Source of the DNA: CAWGYT01 sp963826795
GTDB taxonomy: Bacteria; Planctomycetota; Planctomycetia; Pirellulales; Pirellulaceae
Direction of reading: 5' to 3'
Assembly (NCBI GenBank): GCA_963826795.1
Contig: CAWGYT010000008.1
Coordinates: 372,001 to 436,000, forward strand
Length of the DNA stretch: 64,000 nt
The number at the start of each line of letters is the position of its first letter. Position 1 is the first letter of the stretch. Below are positions 1 to 9,609 of this stretch, piece by piece. Below the pieces are notes generated by a model. It did no database searches. It was not told the origin of the DNA and saw only the letters and a program-made list of their open reading frames with translations. A program made the position numbers and the translations under genes.

Positions 1-1122
1 CAACGAATTTCCGAAGCCGATTTCGGTTGTGGGCATGACGGGAATCATGGCCAACGGCATCGTGATCAACATCAGCGGCATCAGGTAATACTGACCTTCT
101 TTTGTGCTGCGAGCCATCGTCGCCAAGGCGAGACTCAGGGCACTGAACATCGCCGAGAGCGGAATCAGGGCCACCACCATCCAGATCATGACGCTCACCG
201 GCGGCGGTCCGATCATGGGGCCGCCGGGCGCGAGGGGCGAACTCATCCGGGACATAATCAGCGATCCGGTCGTTGTGAGGCTGATCAAATTCAGCAACGA
301 CGTCGCCATGCTGAAGGCCGATACCGTGAGCAGCTTTCCCCAGACGATCTCACAGCGTTCGGCCGGCGAGCACAGGAGTGTTTCGAGCGTGCCGCGTTCT
401 TTTTCGCCCGCGCACAAGTCGATCGCCGGGTAAAACGCGCCCGTCAACGCCCAGAGGATCAAGACAAAGGGTAGGACTTTCGACCAGATCGCCGCGCGAC
501 GCCCGGACAGCTCGGCGACATCCTGGTCGCCGATCACAAAGGGTTCGGCTGCCGCAACCGGAATCTCGCGCGACTCCAGAGTGCGTTCCACCAGCGCTGC
601 GCGCCAGCGATCCAGGACGGCGACGACCCGATCATAGGCCACGCGTGAACGATCCTTCGCGCCGCTGAAAAAGATCCGCGGCCGTGGCGTGCGGCCGCCG
701 GATCCCTGGGAACCCGCGGCATACGACTCCAGCTGCTCGGCGAAATTCGGCGGAAAATAGACGACCGCGTCGTCCAGATTGTTCTCCAGGCGGGTTTGAG
801 CCCAATCGGCGATCTCTTCGGAATTCACCGTCAACGCCGGATACTCGACCAACAGCAGTCCGGACCGATCGGGGCTCGAGAACAATTCGCTGGCGAATCG
901 ATCGCCTTGCAACAACGCCGGTTGCTCCGGCAGCGAATCCGCTCCCAAGACCGCGACCCGAGTGGGATGTTCTTGGAGAAACTGGGCGATCTGCAAAAAC
1001 GTCATGCCCATCAACGGATAGAGCAGGACGGGCAAGACAGCGATCATGAACACGGTGCGTCGATCTCGGAGTTGATCCCGCAACTCGCGGAAGAAGATCA
1101 ATCTGACTTTCGCCCAGTTCAT
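1..1122 (-). CDS. ABC-2 type transporter permease, 3' part beyond window
   Basis: Membrane subunit of an ABC exporter, partnering the ATPase encoded just upstream on the same strand. The protein starts MNWAKVRLIFFRELRDQLRD, a typical cytoplasmic N-terminus of NatB-like permeases, followed by a first membrane helix (about residues 26-45). A soluble extracytoplasmic domain of roughly 170 residues follows. A second hydrophobic block then runs into the family segment CAGEKERGTLETLLCSPA, and further helices continue to the window edge without a stop. The start codon overlaps the ATPase stop by 4 nt (ATGA), which indicates translational coupling. In planctomycetes this layout often continues into a C-terminal CPBP-type intramembrane protease, but that half would lie outside the window and is not seen. 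Substrate unknown. Confidence 0.85.
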   Translation of the reverse strand, partial: MNWAKVRLIFFRELRDQLRDRRTVFMIAVLPVLLYPLMGMTFLQIAQFLQEHPTRVAVLGADSLPEQPALLQGDRFASELFSSPDRSGLLLVEYPALTVNSEEIADWAQTRLENNLDDAVVYFPPNFAEQLESYAAGSQGSGGRTPRPRIFFSGAKDRSRVAYDRVVAVLDRWRAALVERTLESREIPVAAAEPFVIGDQDVAELSGRRAAIWSKVLPFVLILWALTGAFYPAIDLCAGEKERGTLETLLCSPAERCEIVWGKLLTVSAFSMATSLLNLISLTTTGSLIMSRMSSPLAPGGPMIGPPPVSVMIWMVVALIPLSAMFSALSLALATMARSTKEGQYYLMPLMLITMPLAMIPVMPTTEIGFGNSL

Positions 1123-1874
1123 GATGCCTTCCGTTGCTCTTCGTGCCGAGAAATCAACTGAAAGAACAGCTCTTCGAGGTCCTCCTCGCCATGCCGCGTC
1201 CGCAGCTCGTCCAGGCTTCCCTCCGACAGGATATGGCCGCGGTGCAAGATCGCGATCCGATCGCACAACCGCTCGACCTCACGCATGATATGCGTCGAGA
1301 AGACGATGCACTTGCCCTGATCACGAAGCTCGGCAATTGTTTCGAGCAGGGATCGGGCGACCAGCACGTCCAGCCCCACCGTCGCCTCGTCGAAGATGAG
1401 GACCGGCGGGTCATGGATCAAGGCCCGAGCGATGGAGACTTTCTGCTTCATGCCCGACGACATCTTTCCGCCCAGGACATCGCGAATTTCGTTCATTTTC
1501 AAGCGGGCAAAGATACCGTCCAGACGCGCCTTGAGCTCATCGCCCGTCAAGCCATGCAGGGCACCGAAGTACTCGACCATCTCGACGGCCGTCATCCGGT
1601 CGTAAACGGCCGTATTGGTCGACACAAACCCGATCTGTTGCCGAACTCGAGACGGTTGGGTGACGACGTTGAAGCCGTTCACGGTCGCCGTTCCGCCGCT
1701 GGGTCGCAGCACGGTACTGAGAATTCGCAGGGCCGTCGTCTTGCCCGCGCCATTGGGACCGAGCAGACCGTAAATTTCACCGGGAAGCGCGTCAAATGTC
1801 AGTCCCGCGAGGGCAACGAATTGCCCACGGCGCAAATCAGCGTAGGTCTTTGTCAACTCGCGGACGTGAATCAT
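1119..1874 (-). CDS. ABC transporter ATP-binding protein (NatA-like)
   Basis: ATPase subunit that powers the adjacent ABC-2 permease at the cytoplasmic face. From the chosen ATG the protein is 251 residues, normal for the family. It has Walker A GPNGAGKT at 39-46, a Q-loop region near 80, the signature segment MSSGMKQK near 138-145, Walker B VLIFDEA at about 158-164 and a switch His in VFSTHIMRE. An upstream in-frame ATG would add about 55 residues with no family similarity, so I start at MIHVRELTKTY, where this family begins. The signature is SSGMKQK in place of LSGGQ, as is common in NatA/sodium-export type ATPases. Confidence 0.9.
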   Translation of the reverse strand: MIHVRELTKTYADLRRGQFVALAGLTFDALPGEIYGLLGPNGAGKTTALRILSTVLRPSGGTATVNGFNVVTQPSRVRQQIGFVSTNTAVYDRMTAVEMVEYFGALHGLTGDELKARLDGIFARLKMNEIRDVLGGKMSSGMKQKVSIARALIHDPPVLIFDEATVGLDVLVARSLLETIAELRDQGKCIVFSTHIMREVERLCDRIAILHRGHILSEGSLDELRTRHGEEDLEELFFQLISRHEEQRKAS

Positions 1875-2137
1875 GAAATCGCCTGGAGCGACCGGCCGAC
1901 TTCGAAGAAAGCAAACGGCTCGACCCCGAGCCAGCTCCTCTCCCCGCGGCATGCCCGCCAATCGTGCCCCGCTAAAGCCCCGGTTGGAACGCCTTTGAGT
2001 GTTGCGGTCGAGCGACAGTGTCCGCGCAACGGCGATCAAGAACTTATATCACAACCTAGCTCATCCGACGAGGCGACGGGCCGTCGGTCGCGGTTCCAAG
2101 CGCCACCGTCAGCCCACTCGGGGGGACCGCCGGAACC

Positions 2138-2177
2138 AAAAAGAACTCCGGCCCGCTTTGACTTCGAGCCGGAGTTC
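2138..2177 (-). terminator. Intrinsic terminator after the TadG-like vWA gene
   Basis: On the minus strand, 37 nt past the stop of the vWA gene, a perfect 10-bp stem (GAACTCCGGC with GCCGGAGTTC, 15-nt loop) is followed directly by five T. This fits a Rho-independent terminator for the minus-strand gene. The rest of the 339-base gap between this gene and the ABC ATPase (1875-2213) shows nothing else I can support. Confidence 0.7.
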
Positions 2178-2213
2178 ACGCGTGGTACGCTGCTGGCAAC
2201 GTTGGCCGGGAAG

Positions 2214-3944
2214 CTACTGCACAAGTTGCAGGGGGCGCTTGCGGGCGATCTTGCGGAACGCCTCCTTCAAGTCTTCTTCGTATTCCGCAACGGTTTGCCC
2301 GCCGGGCACATTGAAGTGCGTGCCACCGGTAAGTTCCGCGACTTGATCCATCAGGTCGGTATCCGCCCCCGCCCCCAGACTAACCGTCACGACGGGATAG
2401 CCGCGAGCCTGGCATTCGGCAACCTGTTCCATCACGTAACCGATTGGATCGCTGCTGGGCGTGTTGGCGATCCCGTCGGTCATCAGCACGATCATCTTGA
2501 ACGCACCCGGTCGAGCATTGGCATTCAGCTCCATCCAGGCCTCCCGCAGGCCGGCCCCGATGTTGGTCGTGTTGTGATAGTGTCCCGCCTGCCGATGCCG
2601 CGAGATCGTCTCTACCTCGTCAAGGTCCAGGCCAAGTTGACGCTCGACCAAGGCGGTGGCCTGTGGCGAGTTGTAGACGGCCAGCGCCAATTGATCGTCG
2701 CTATCCATCTCTTGCAAGAACGAGATGAAGACGCTGACCGAGTTCTTCACGGCCGTAATCGGCTGCTCCGACGTCTTCCACAGATCGGGAACCGCCGCGT
2801 ACGAGGGTTGCCGTTCCAACCAATAATTCACCAGATTCATTAGGCCGAATTTGTAGCGATAGCCAGCCTGCGTGTTGTACGTGCCGGACCGGCAGTAATC
2901 GATGTAATCGTTCCAGCTACCACCAGGATACGGATATGTCACGCCGTCCAGCCCGAACGAGGCGCGGGCGTGGGCACGCATCCGAGCGGCGGTATCGAAG
3001 AGGAATAATTCCGTGTAAAGATTCGCGCTCGTCTCGGGCAGGTCGTTGTAGCCCGAGCGGACTTCCACCTTGGTCACTTGGGCCGAGCCGTTGTAGGTCA
3101 AGGTCTGCTCGTAGACGCCCTCCGCCGCATTCCAGCTGCCGACTCCGGCAAAGTTCTGGTAACTTGTTGCGTTACGGTAGACGCGGACCCGGTCGAAGGG
3201 CTTCGTCGACTTCACGACCACGGTTTCGTATCGGTACTCGACGGTGATCTGCGGCTGACTTGCGTTGTCGGGGGCGTGCCCCGTGACGGTCATCCATTGG
3301 GGCGCAAATTCCAAACTGCCGTATCCTGGGGCTCCCAACTGGTTGTGGATCAGCCGCAGGTTGTTTTCGATCGACTCCCGGCCCAGCGTCTCGATGCTGC
3401 GGAATTCACTGTCGTCGTTCATCGATCCCGAGTAGTCCAAGACCAGCACGATGTCGCGCGGTTGATAAACGGCGACGGCCTCGGCGGCGACCGAAAACGA
3501 ATCCCGGCCCAACACGCGTCCAAAGAACATGGGCCGAACGTCATCTCTGGCAGCCCGCAGGTGGATCGCATAGGGCAAGGTAGACGAAGGCGAAAACGAA
3601 CGAGTTTCCCGATTCCACGCGCCGACCTCCACGGACAATTCACTGAGACTCAACGGCCGTCCAGCCACCGTGTTGAGCGTCGCGAATTCGCGGGCCGCGT
3701 CGATCGCCAGGTCCTCTCCCTGCACCAAAACGCCCGCGCCCGCCAACGCGCCCGCATCGACCGCCCGATCCAACTCGACATTCGCATTTTGGATGTAGCC
3801 GATGTCAATCGAGAAAGCCAGCAACGACATGATGAAAATCAGCAGAAACGCGGTCAGCACAACGATCGCTCCTTTTCGGTCGCGCCGCTTAACTGGCTTC
3901 GGCCACCGCCCTAGCACCCCTTGTTCGCTCGTTCTCGTCTTCAT
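2214..3944 (-). CDS. TadG-like membrane protein with split vWA domain
   Basis: A 576-residue protein with the layout of a Tad/Flp pilus-assembly TadG-type protein: basic N-terminus, one membrane helix (about 26-46) inside a Tad-like segment, then a periplasmic vWA domain. The MIDAS motif DYSGS is at 170-174. The remaining metal-site elements (TNIGAGL near 460, MTDGIAN near 488) come only after an insertion of roughly 210 residues that contains a beta-rich stretch. The start was chosen because GGGAGACGAAAG lies at ribosome-binding distance, whereas the upstream ATG has no such signal and would add 20 residues. No other tad genes are visible nearby, so the protein may act in surface adhesion or envelope assembly independently of a pilus. 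Function inferred from architecture only. Confidence 0.75.
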   Translation of the reverse strand: MKTRTSEQGVLGRWPKPVKRRDRKGAIVVLTAFLLIFIMSLLAFSIDIGYIQNANVELDRAVDAGALAGAGVLVQGEDLAIDAAREFATLNTVAGRPLSLSELSVEVGAWNRETRSFSPSSTLPYAIHLRAARDDVRPMFFGRVLGRDSFSVAAEAVAVYQPRDIVLVLDYSGSMNDDSEFRSIETLGRESIENNLRLIHNQLGAPGYGSLEFAPQWMTVTGHAPDNASQPQITVEYRYETVVVKSTKPFDRVRVYRNATSYQNFAGVGSWNAAEGVYEQTLTYNGSAQVTKVEVRSGYNDLPETSANLYTELFLFDTAARMRAHARASFGLDGVTYPYPGGSWNDYIDYCRSGTYNTQAGYRYKFGLMNLVNYWLERQPSYAAVPDLWKTSEQPITAVKNSVSVFISFLQEMDSDDQLALAVYNSPQATALVERQLGLDLDEVETISRHRQAGHYHNTTNIGAGLREAWMELNANARPGAFKMIVLMTDGIANTPSSDPIGYVMEQVAECQARGYPVVTVSLGAGADTDLMDQVAELTGGTHFNVPGGQTVAEYEEDLKEAFRKIARKRPLQLVQ

Positions 3945-4391
3945 CTTTCGTCTCCCGGAAGAAGCTGCCCACGCGACAAATAAGGATCGAGCCGGCCGCC
4001 CCACAAGCGGTCGCTCCGTTCGCCCCAGGTCGTTTCAACCCGCTCCCAATGCGTCACTCTCGATCCGATCGGGGAATCGATCTCTGGACACGGCCAGTCA
4101 ATCGGACACCGGGATCGAATTCCACAAAGGACTCACGCCAGGCGATGTGTCCCCTGGGTTTCCACATCCGGGTCGATAACCCACGCCTGACCAGGCGATT
4201 CGAATGTGGACGACAATCTGACAAGTGATGAGCAACTCGGGTCCGCCTGCAAAGCAAAAGCCCGCGCTGATGGGGGCCGCTAGTCAGGCCCAACTGAAAC
4301 GTACTTCAAGTCCGCTCGAGGGGCAAACTTGTCGGTGCGAGAAATCGGTGCGAGAAAGAAGGGTGCACCCCAATCAGGACGTGACCGGCCG
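3945..4391. other. Gene-free stretch
   Basis: This 447-base stretch lies upstream of the vWA gene and presumably contains its promoter. No credible coding frame was found. The only structure noted is a 13-bp sequence, tcggtgcgagaaa, repeated in tandem at 4332-4344 and 4345-4357. Confidence 0.5.
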
Positions 4392-5111
4392 CTACGAAAG
4401 CCAGTCGGCAAGCTCAGGTAACCCACGCCAAGCATCCGGAAGGGGCGCCTCGACTTGAACGGGTTCCCGAGTTGCGGGATGGAGAAAGCCGAGCTGCCGG
4501 GCGTGTAAGGCGATCCAACGAGCTCGCCGATCGTCCGTCGACGGACCAAAGGGTGTCGAGCCCCCGTACAGCTCGTCGCCTAACACGACATGGCCTCGTG
4601 AGGCGGCCTGGATGCGAATCTGGTGGGTACGCCCCGTTTCCAGGCGAACTTCTAGCCAGCACCCGAATTGACCGCGACGAAGCACGCGATAGTGCAACAC
4701 CGCGTCCCGCGCCTCCACTTCGCCCGCCGACACAACTTCGGCTTGAGGTACGCCCGGGATCTTTCGAAGAAAATCTTGCCAGGTACCTTGCGCAGGTTCG
4801 ACTTGACCCTCCACCAGGACCCAATAGACCTTCTGAACGGTCCGTCGCGCAAACTGGTCACAAAGTCGCCGTGTCGCACGTACGTTGCGTGCAAACACGA
4901 TCGCGCCCGACGCCGGACGATCCAGGCGGTGAGCCAATCCAAGGTAGATATTGCCAGTCGTCCCGGCGCGACGTTTCTCGAACTCCCTTAATCGGACTTC
5001 GAGACTGTCGATCCCGGGCGGTGACTGCGTGAGTAGCCCTCCGGGCTTGTTCACGACCAGGCAGGGCGGCGCATCCAGCAGCAGGTCAATTTCGCTCATC
5101 CTCGCCGTCAC
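4392..5111 (-). CDS. RluA-family 23S rRNA/tRNA pseudouridine synthase
   Basis: Isomerises uridine to pseudouridine in structured RNA. The 239-residue protein is the compact RluA-type catalytic domain without an S4 domain. The catalytic Asp lies in HRLDRPASG (Asp about 64), where most relatives have HRLDRxTSG. The conserved LETGRTHQIRIQ motif is at about 157-168, and the N-terminal motif LVVNKPGGL is intact. The target site cannot be told from sequence. The length and missing S4 domain resemble the RluA/TruC group more than RluC/RluD. Two nearby ATGs (residues 1 and 5) are both plausible starts. Confidence 0.88.
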   Translation of the reverse strand: MTARMSEIDLLLDAPPCLVVNKPGGLLTQSPPGIDSLEVRLREFEKRRAGTTGNIYLGLAHRLDRPASGAIVFARNVRATRRLCDQFARRTVQKVYWVLVEGQVEPAQGTWQDFLRKIPGVPQAEVVSAGEVEARDAVLHYRVLRRGQFGCWLEVRLETGRTHQIRIQAASRGHVVLGDELYGGSTPFGPSTDDRRARWIALHARQLGFLHPATREPVQVEAPLPDAWRGLPELADWLS

Positions 5112-5153
5112 GCCTTTCCCAACTCAATCCCCTCCCGACGCGCGGCGCTCGAG

Positions 5154-5191
5154 AAAAAGAAGCGTCGCACCCGACTCGATACGACGCTTCT
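5154..5191 (-). terminator. Intrinsic terminator after the oxidoreductase gene
   Basis: On the minus strand, about 75 nt past the oxidoreductase stop, a 10-bp stem (AGAAGCGTCG with CGACGCTTCT, 14-nt loop) runs into a T-rich tract at 5154-5158. This is a good Rho-independent terminator for the Gfo/Idh/MocA gene. Confidence 0.7.
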
Positions 5192-5264
5192 CTTGATGAA
5201 CCGCTCAAGGGCCGATCCGTTCGAATCACATGACGACCGGCTCCCGTTTGACACCCGCCCCGCG

Positions 5265-6725
5265 TTAAACCTGGGCCCGACTCGGGACGACAAACGGAGC
5301 TCGGTACTCCCGCGTCAACATCGCATCGGCATCCGGCCGGTCGACGAACGTTTCGGCTTCCGGATTCAGCCTGAGCATTGGCCCGACCTGGAACGGGGTC
5401 GCTTGCAGCTCGACGTCGTTCGCCCGCAGGTGCTCGACCGTGCGATCGAGCGTCTCCTTGACATTATCCTGTGACGGGGTCGCCTCAAGGCGCTCGAGCG
5501 CCTCGCCGGTGCTGACGGTTTCGCCCAAACGATACGAGATGTTGCCGAGATGACAGAGGGCGCTCGACAAATGCCCCTCTTCAATATCCGCATTCAATTC
5601 TTCGTGGTTGCGACTCCGGACGGCTTGCACAAAGTTCGCGTAGTGATATTGGTCACCGCCTCCATTGAATTCGCGAATCTTGTTCCCTTCCAGATCGAAC
5701 GCGGCGCCGCCGGAGTAACTTGGGATCACGACGTACCCTTCGGTCGCTTCGAAAATCACGCCCACGCCGGCCCCCTTGTAGCCTTCGGTCGGCAAGCCAC
5801 GCACCTCAAAGACCAGCGCCTTGTCGCCGTAGTCATGCAGGACGACCTGCGTATTGGCGGTGTTACCCGCGTCGACGTAAGCGAACCGCCCGCCGTAACT
5901 GATCACGCCCTGACTGAGCTGGTTCACGCCCAGCCCCCAGCGGGCGAGATCCATCTGGTGAATTCCCTGATTGCCCAGATCTCCGTTGCCGTAGGGGAAC
6001 TGCCAGTGCCAGTCGTAATGGAAGCGAGGTCGGGTGACCGGAGCCATGGGAGCGGGACCCAGCCAGAGGCTGTAGTCGACCGACTCCGGAGCCTGGTACT
6101 CTCCCGCCGGGCCGATGGAGGGGCGACGTTTGTAACACAAGCCGCGGCCCACTTTGACCTGACCGACTCCGCCCTGATGGACGAACTCCATCACTTCTCT
6201 CATGCCGGGATTGGAACGGCACTGAGTCCCTGTCTGGCAGATCCTGCCGGTCTTGCGGGCCACATCCACGATCACGCGGCCCTCGAGCACGTTGTGGCTG
6301 ACCGGTTTCTCCACGTACACGTCCTTGCCGGCCTGCATCGCCCAAATCGCCGCCAGGGCATGCCAGTGATTCGGGGTGGCAATCGTGACGACATCGATCG
6401 AGGTGTCTTCCAAGAGCTTGCGAATATCCTGGACGACGGTCGGCTTGCGACCTTGTCGTTCGCCAACCTGTGCCGCCTGTCGCTCGGCAACTGCCAAATC
6501 GGCGTCACAGATGTGGGTCACTTCGCAATCGCCACGCCCGACGAAGGCCCCGAGATGAGATTTTCCGCGGCCGTTGACGCCCACGACGGCGACACTCAGC
6601 GTTTCACTCGGACTGGCGGTTGGTTCTTCTTCCGCGTGCAGCGGAGACACCGCACTGGCACCCACGGCGGCCGCGGCGGCAAACATCGAATCTTCCAAGA
6701 ATTGACGTCGATTACGTCGTGTCAT
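5265..6725 (-). CDS. Secreted Gfo/Idh/MocA-family oxidoreductase (Tat signal)
   Basis: NAD(P)-dependent sugar or polyol oxidoreductase, 486 residues, probably exported folded. The N-terminus TRRNRRQFLEDSMF followed by an Ala-rich helix is a twin-arginine signal peptide ending near PLHAEEE. The mature part has a Rossmann fold (VAVVGVNGRGKSHLGAF), the conserved EKPVSHN segment, and a C-terminal alpha/beta domain with the GNGDLGNQGIHQMDLARWGL stretch common in planctomycete paralogues. Start chosen at the ATG preceded by AGGAG; an upstream ATG would add 79 unconvincing residues. Planctomycetes carry many such paralogues, thought to work on environmental or polysaccharide-derived sugars. The substrate cannot be assigned. 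Confidence 0.88.
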   Translation of the reverse strand: MTRRNRRQFLEDSMFAAAAAVGASAVSPLHAEEEPTASPSETLSVAVVGVNGRGKSHLGAFVGRGDCEVTHICDADLAVAERQAAQVGERQGRKPTVVQDIRKLLEDTSIDVVTIATPNHWHALAAIWAMQAGKDVYVEKPVSHNVLEGRVIVDVARKTGRICQTGTQCRSNPGMREVMEFVHQGGVGQVKVGRGLCYKRRPSIGPAGEYQAPESVDYSLWLGPAPMAPVTRPRFHYDWHWQFPYGNGDLGNQGIHQMDLARWGLGVNQLSQGVISYGGRFAYVDAGNTANTQVVLHDYGDKALVFEVRGLPTEGYKGAGVGVIFEATEGYVVIPSYSGGAAFDLEGNKIREFNGGGDQYHYANFVQAVRSRNHEELNADIEEGHLSSALCHLGNISYRLGETVSTGEALERLEATPSQDNVKETLDRTVEHLRANDVELQATPFQVGPMLRLNPEAETFVDRPDADAMLTREYRAPFVVPSRAQV

Positions 6726-6933
6726 GGCCAGCTCCTGTCTTCTGTAATCAAGTTGGGTTGACACCAACCCAGCGGCGACCCAAAGTCGCTGCCCTTCTAA
6801 CGGGGTGAAACAACACGGCCAGCTTACCAGATCGGGCCGTAGAACGCAGCGCGCAGCCAAGCAAAATCGCGACATTCCCGCTTCGTTGACGCGCTCGCCC
6901 GCCGGCCGCGGCGCGCTCACTGGCGGTTGCGTG

Positions 6934-7716
6934 CTAACCAAAGCGGCTGAGGCAGCGGGCAACGAGCCGCGGGAAAAAAAACTGAGCGCGAATTAGATTT
7001 CGACCACTGAGCGTCAGGATCCGCTGCATGCGTCCGCGACGAATCGCGCGTTCGATGTGCCTTGCCACCTGGTCAGGTGACGAACTCAATGGGTTCACCG
7101 CGACCTGCCCTTCACGCTCCAAGAGCTGGTCAAAGAACTCGCTGCGGGTCGTATTCGGGGCCACCCACAGAATCTCGATTCCTTCGGATCGAAGTTCGCA
7201 CCGCAAGGCATCGGTCAGCCCCCGCAGCGCAAACTTGCTCGCGCAATACTCGCTCTTTTTCGGGACCGCGACGTGTCCCAGGACCGAGCCGACGTTGACG
7301 ATCAGCGGACTCCGGCCCCGCTTCAGATAGGGCAGCATCTGCCGTATCAACTCGACCGGGGCGAAGAAATTGACTTCCATGATGCGCCGCAGCCGCGACT
7401 CGTTCGCCTGCTGAAACGCCCCGATCGCCCCCAGGCCGGCACAGTTGACCAGAAGGTCGAGTCCCTGGAAGTTCTGAGCAACCTGCACGGCCAGGCGCTG
7501 CCGCGTCTCGGCAACGGTCAGGTCTCCCTCGCAAAGTCTTACCTCGACACCCCGTGAGTGCAACTCATCCGAAAGCTCCCGCAGGCGCTCGATCCGACGC
7601 GCGGTGAGCAGCAAATGAGCTCCGGCGGCACCGAGGCGAACGGCCAGAGCACGGCCGATTCCGCTCGAGGCCCCGGTGACCAAAACTCGGCTGCCAGTGA
7701 GGGTGCGACGTGCCAT
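6934..7716 (-). CDS. Short-chain dehydrogenase/reductase
   Basis: Classical SDR of 260 residues, a cytoplasmic NAD(P)-dependent oxidoreductase. The cofactor motif TGASSGIG is at 14-21, NCAG at 91-94, catalytic Ser about 144 and YCASK with Tyr157/Lys161, so all catalytic residues are present. The LTARR segment after beta-2 favours NADPH. The C-terminal QFFFPRLVARCLSRFG is amphipathic and could associate with membrane, as in lipid- or acyl-reducing SDRs. It lies between hflX and the oxidoreductase on the same strand, with gaps of 136 and 208 bases, so co-transcription is uncertain. Substrate unknown. Confidence 0.88.
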   Translation of the reverse strand: MARRTLTGSRVLVTGASSGIGRALAVRLGAAGAHLLLTARRIERLRELSDELHSRGVEVRLCEGDLTVAETRQRLAVQVAQNFQGLDLLVNCAGLGAIGAFQQANESRLRRIMEVNFFAPVELIRQMLPYLKRGRSPLIVNVGSVLGHVAVPKKSEYCASKFALRGLTDALRCELRSEGIEILWVAPNTTRSEFFDQLLEREGQVAVNPLSSSPDQVARHIERAIRRGRMQRILTLSGRNLIRAQFFFPRLVARCLSRFG

Positions 7717-7852
7717 GGTGGGTTTGCCGAAGTCCTGAATTCGAGCGCGTGACTGGGCAGGAAGTCCGTAAAATGCCCCGCATCAGGTCCCCACGCAAGG
7801 CAGCGCGCGTTCACTCGGCGATCGGAGCGACGCACGGCCAAGTTCCGGAACG

Positions 7853-9271
7853 TCACGCAACATCCTCGGCGTGAGTTTTCGCCGGTATCGACGATTCGGC
7901 GGCCCGCACGGCCTCGACCGCCTCCGCGCCTCCCCACAGCAGCAGGCCGGTGTCACGCTCTCGGATTCGCACCTCCGGATCTCGAATTCGACCCAGGCAC
8001 TTCTGTGGCAGGCGACAATGAATCGTCACTCGATCCCCCGCAAAGCTCTGCGACAAGATCTCGCCCCTGGCCGCCAGATAGGCCATCAGTCGCCCGTCCG
8101 AGACGCCCGTCTCCACCTCCACGTCTCGAAAAGTGCGACTTAAGCCCTCGCTAACCAGCGCCTCCAGTCGCTCGAGTCCCTCGCCGGTGCGGGCACTGAC
8201 GGGAACACCATGGGGATAACGCCGGAGGACACTTTCCACGCCGATGCGGTTGGCCACTGCGTCGATCTTGTTGATCACCAGAATGGTATCCTTGGCTTCA
8301 ATCTCCAGTTCTTCCATCACGTGAAACACCGCGGAGATCTGATCCAGAACGGCGGGATTGGAAGCATCGCAAACGTGCAGCAAGAGATCCGTCTGACGAG
8401 CCTCCTCCAAAGTCGCCTTGAAGCTCGCGATTAAGCGGTGGGGAAGATCTCGGATAAACCCGACCGTATCACTCAGCAAGACCGGACCCCAGTTGGGCAG
8501 CTGCCAGCGACGTGTGCGGGTGTCGAGGGTCGCGAACAGCTGGTCGGCCGACAGCACGCCCGCCGACGTTAGCCGATTCATGAGCGTGCTTTTGCCCGCG
8601 TTGGTGTAGCCCACGAGCGAGACCGTCATATGGTCTGCCCGGGCCGCCACCTGGCGCTCCTTCCGCTTTTCCACCTTGGCCAACTCGGCCCGCAAGTCAG
8701 AAATCCGCTTCTCGACCAAACGGCGGTCCACCTCCAGCTGCTTCTCGCCCGGGCCACGCATCCCGACTCCCATCTTGAGACGGGAAAGGTGCGTCCACAT
8801 GCGTTTCAGCCGCGGCAACGAATACTCCAGCTGCGCCAATTCGACCGCCAAACGAGACTCGTAGGTTCGCGCGTGTGAGGCGAAGATGTCGAGGATCAAT
8901 TCGGTTCGATCGAGCACCTTGACTTCGGTCGCTTGTTCAAGGCTGCGCGTCTGAGCGGGGGACAGATCGTTGTCGAAAATCACGACATCGGCATCCGTCG
9001 CGTCGACCAACAGCTTGAGTTCATCGACCTTGCCGCGTCCCAGGTAGTAGCGTGCATCCGGTTGGTCACGTCGTTGCGTGAGAATGCCGACGGTATCACA
9101 ACCGGCCGTATCGGCCAGTCCCTGCAGTTCCTGCAGCTCCGCGTCGGGATGTGCCTGGTTTCCCAGCGAAACTCCTACTAAGACGGCTTGTTCATTAACG
9201 AGACTATTGGTTCGATCCCGTTCGGTCACGATGGAATGGTTCCTCGCCCAAAGAAGTTGTTGAGACCGCAT
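7853..9271 (-). CDS. hflX: GTPase HflX
   Basis: Ribosome-associated GTPase that splits stalled or heat-damaged ribosomes. The N-terminal HflX domain contains the GMRGPGEKQLE linker motif at about 170-180. The GTPase domain has G1 GYTNAGKS (221-228), G3 DTVGF (268-272) and G4 NKID. A coiled segment before the G domain (RRLVEKRISDLRAELAKVEKRK) is typical. Up to 472 residues if the first ATG is used; a GTG 14 codons later (VTERDRTN) is an alternative start and neither has a clear ribosome-binding site. The C-terminal tail of about 90 residues (LMAYLAARGEILSQSF...) matches the extended bacterial form. Confidence 0.93.
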   Translation of the reverse strand: MRSQQLLWARNHSIVTERDRTNSLVNEQAVLVGVSLGNQAHPDAELQELQGLADTAGCDTVGILTQRRDQPDARYYLGRGKVDELKLLVDATDADVVIFDNDLSPAQTRSLEQATEVKVLDRTELILDIFASHARTYESRLAVELAQLEYSLPRLKRMWTHLSRLKMGVGMRGPGEKQLEVDRRLVEKRISDLRAELAKVEKRKERQVAARADHMTVSLVGYTNAGKSTLMNRLTSAGVLSADQLFATLDTRTRRWQLPNWGPVLLSDTVGFIRDLPHRLIASFKATLEEARQTDLLLHVCDASNPAVLDQISAVFHVMEELEIEAKDTILVINKIDAVANRIGVESVLRRYPHGVPVSARTGEGLERLEALVSEGLSRTFRDVEVETGVSDGRLMAYLAARGEILSQSFAGDRVTIHCRLPQKCLGRIRDPEVRIRERDTGLLLWGGAEAVEAVRAAESSIPAKTHAEDVA

Positions 9272-9609
9272 TACCCACGCGGGTGACCGGAGCTACCGGC
9301 CGAACGGTCGACGTCCACATTGTAATCGCTTGGCCGCCACAACCCAGCCCTCCCGCCCGATCGCGCGAAATCAAGCTCTCTTGTTCGCTGGGGAAGCAAG
9401 CGTCATGATAGGCAGGCTCCAGGTCGTCCGATGCGACTTTGGACGCGTCGGTGGGCCCCCCACGCACCACCCGGCGACCGGCCGGCCACGGCCCCGAGTC
9501 ACAAAGAAAATGGGGGCCCATCCGACCCGACACTTGGGCCGAAACCGAAGGTTTCCACGGACGGCCCCATCCTGCTCCCTCGGAAACCCATCGCCGCCCG
9601 AGTTCATTC

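Noticed and set aside
1134..2843. A 569-residue plus-strand reading frame antisense to the ABC ATPase and vWA genes
   Set aside because: It mirrors real minus-strand genes, has no family motifs and shows the His/Arg/Gln-rich composition typical of antisense frames in GC-rich DNA. The same applies to other long antisense frames such as 5550-6761.
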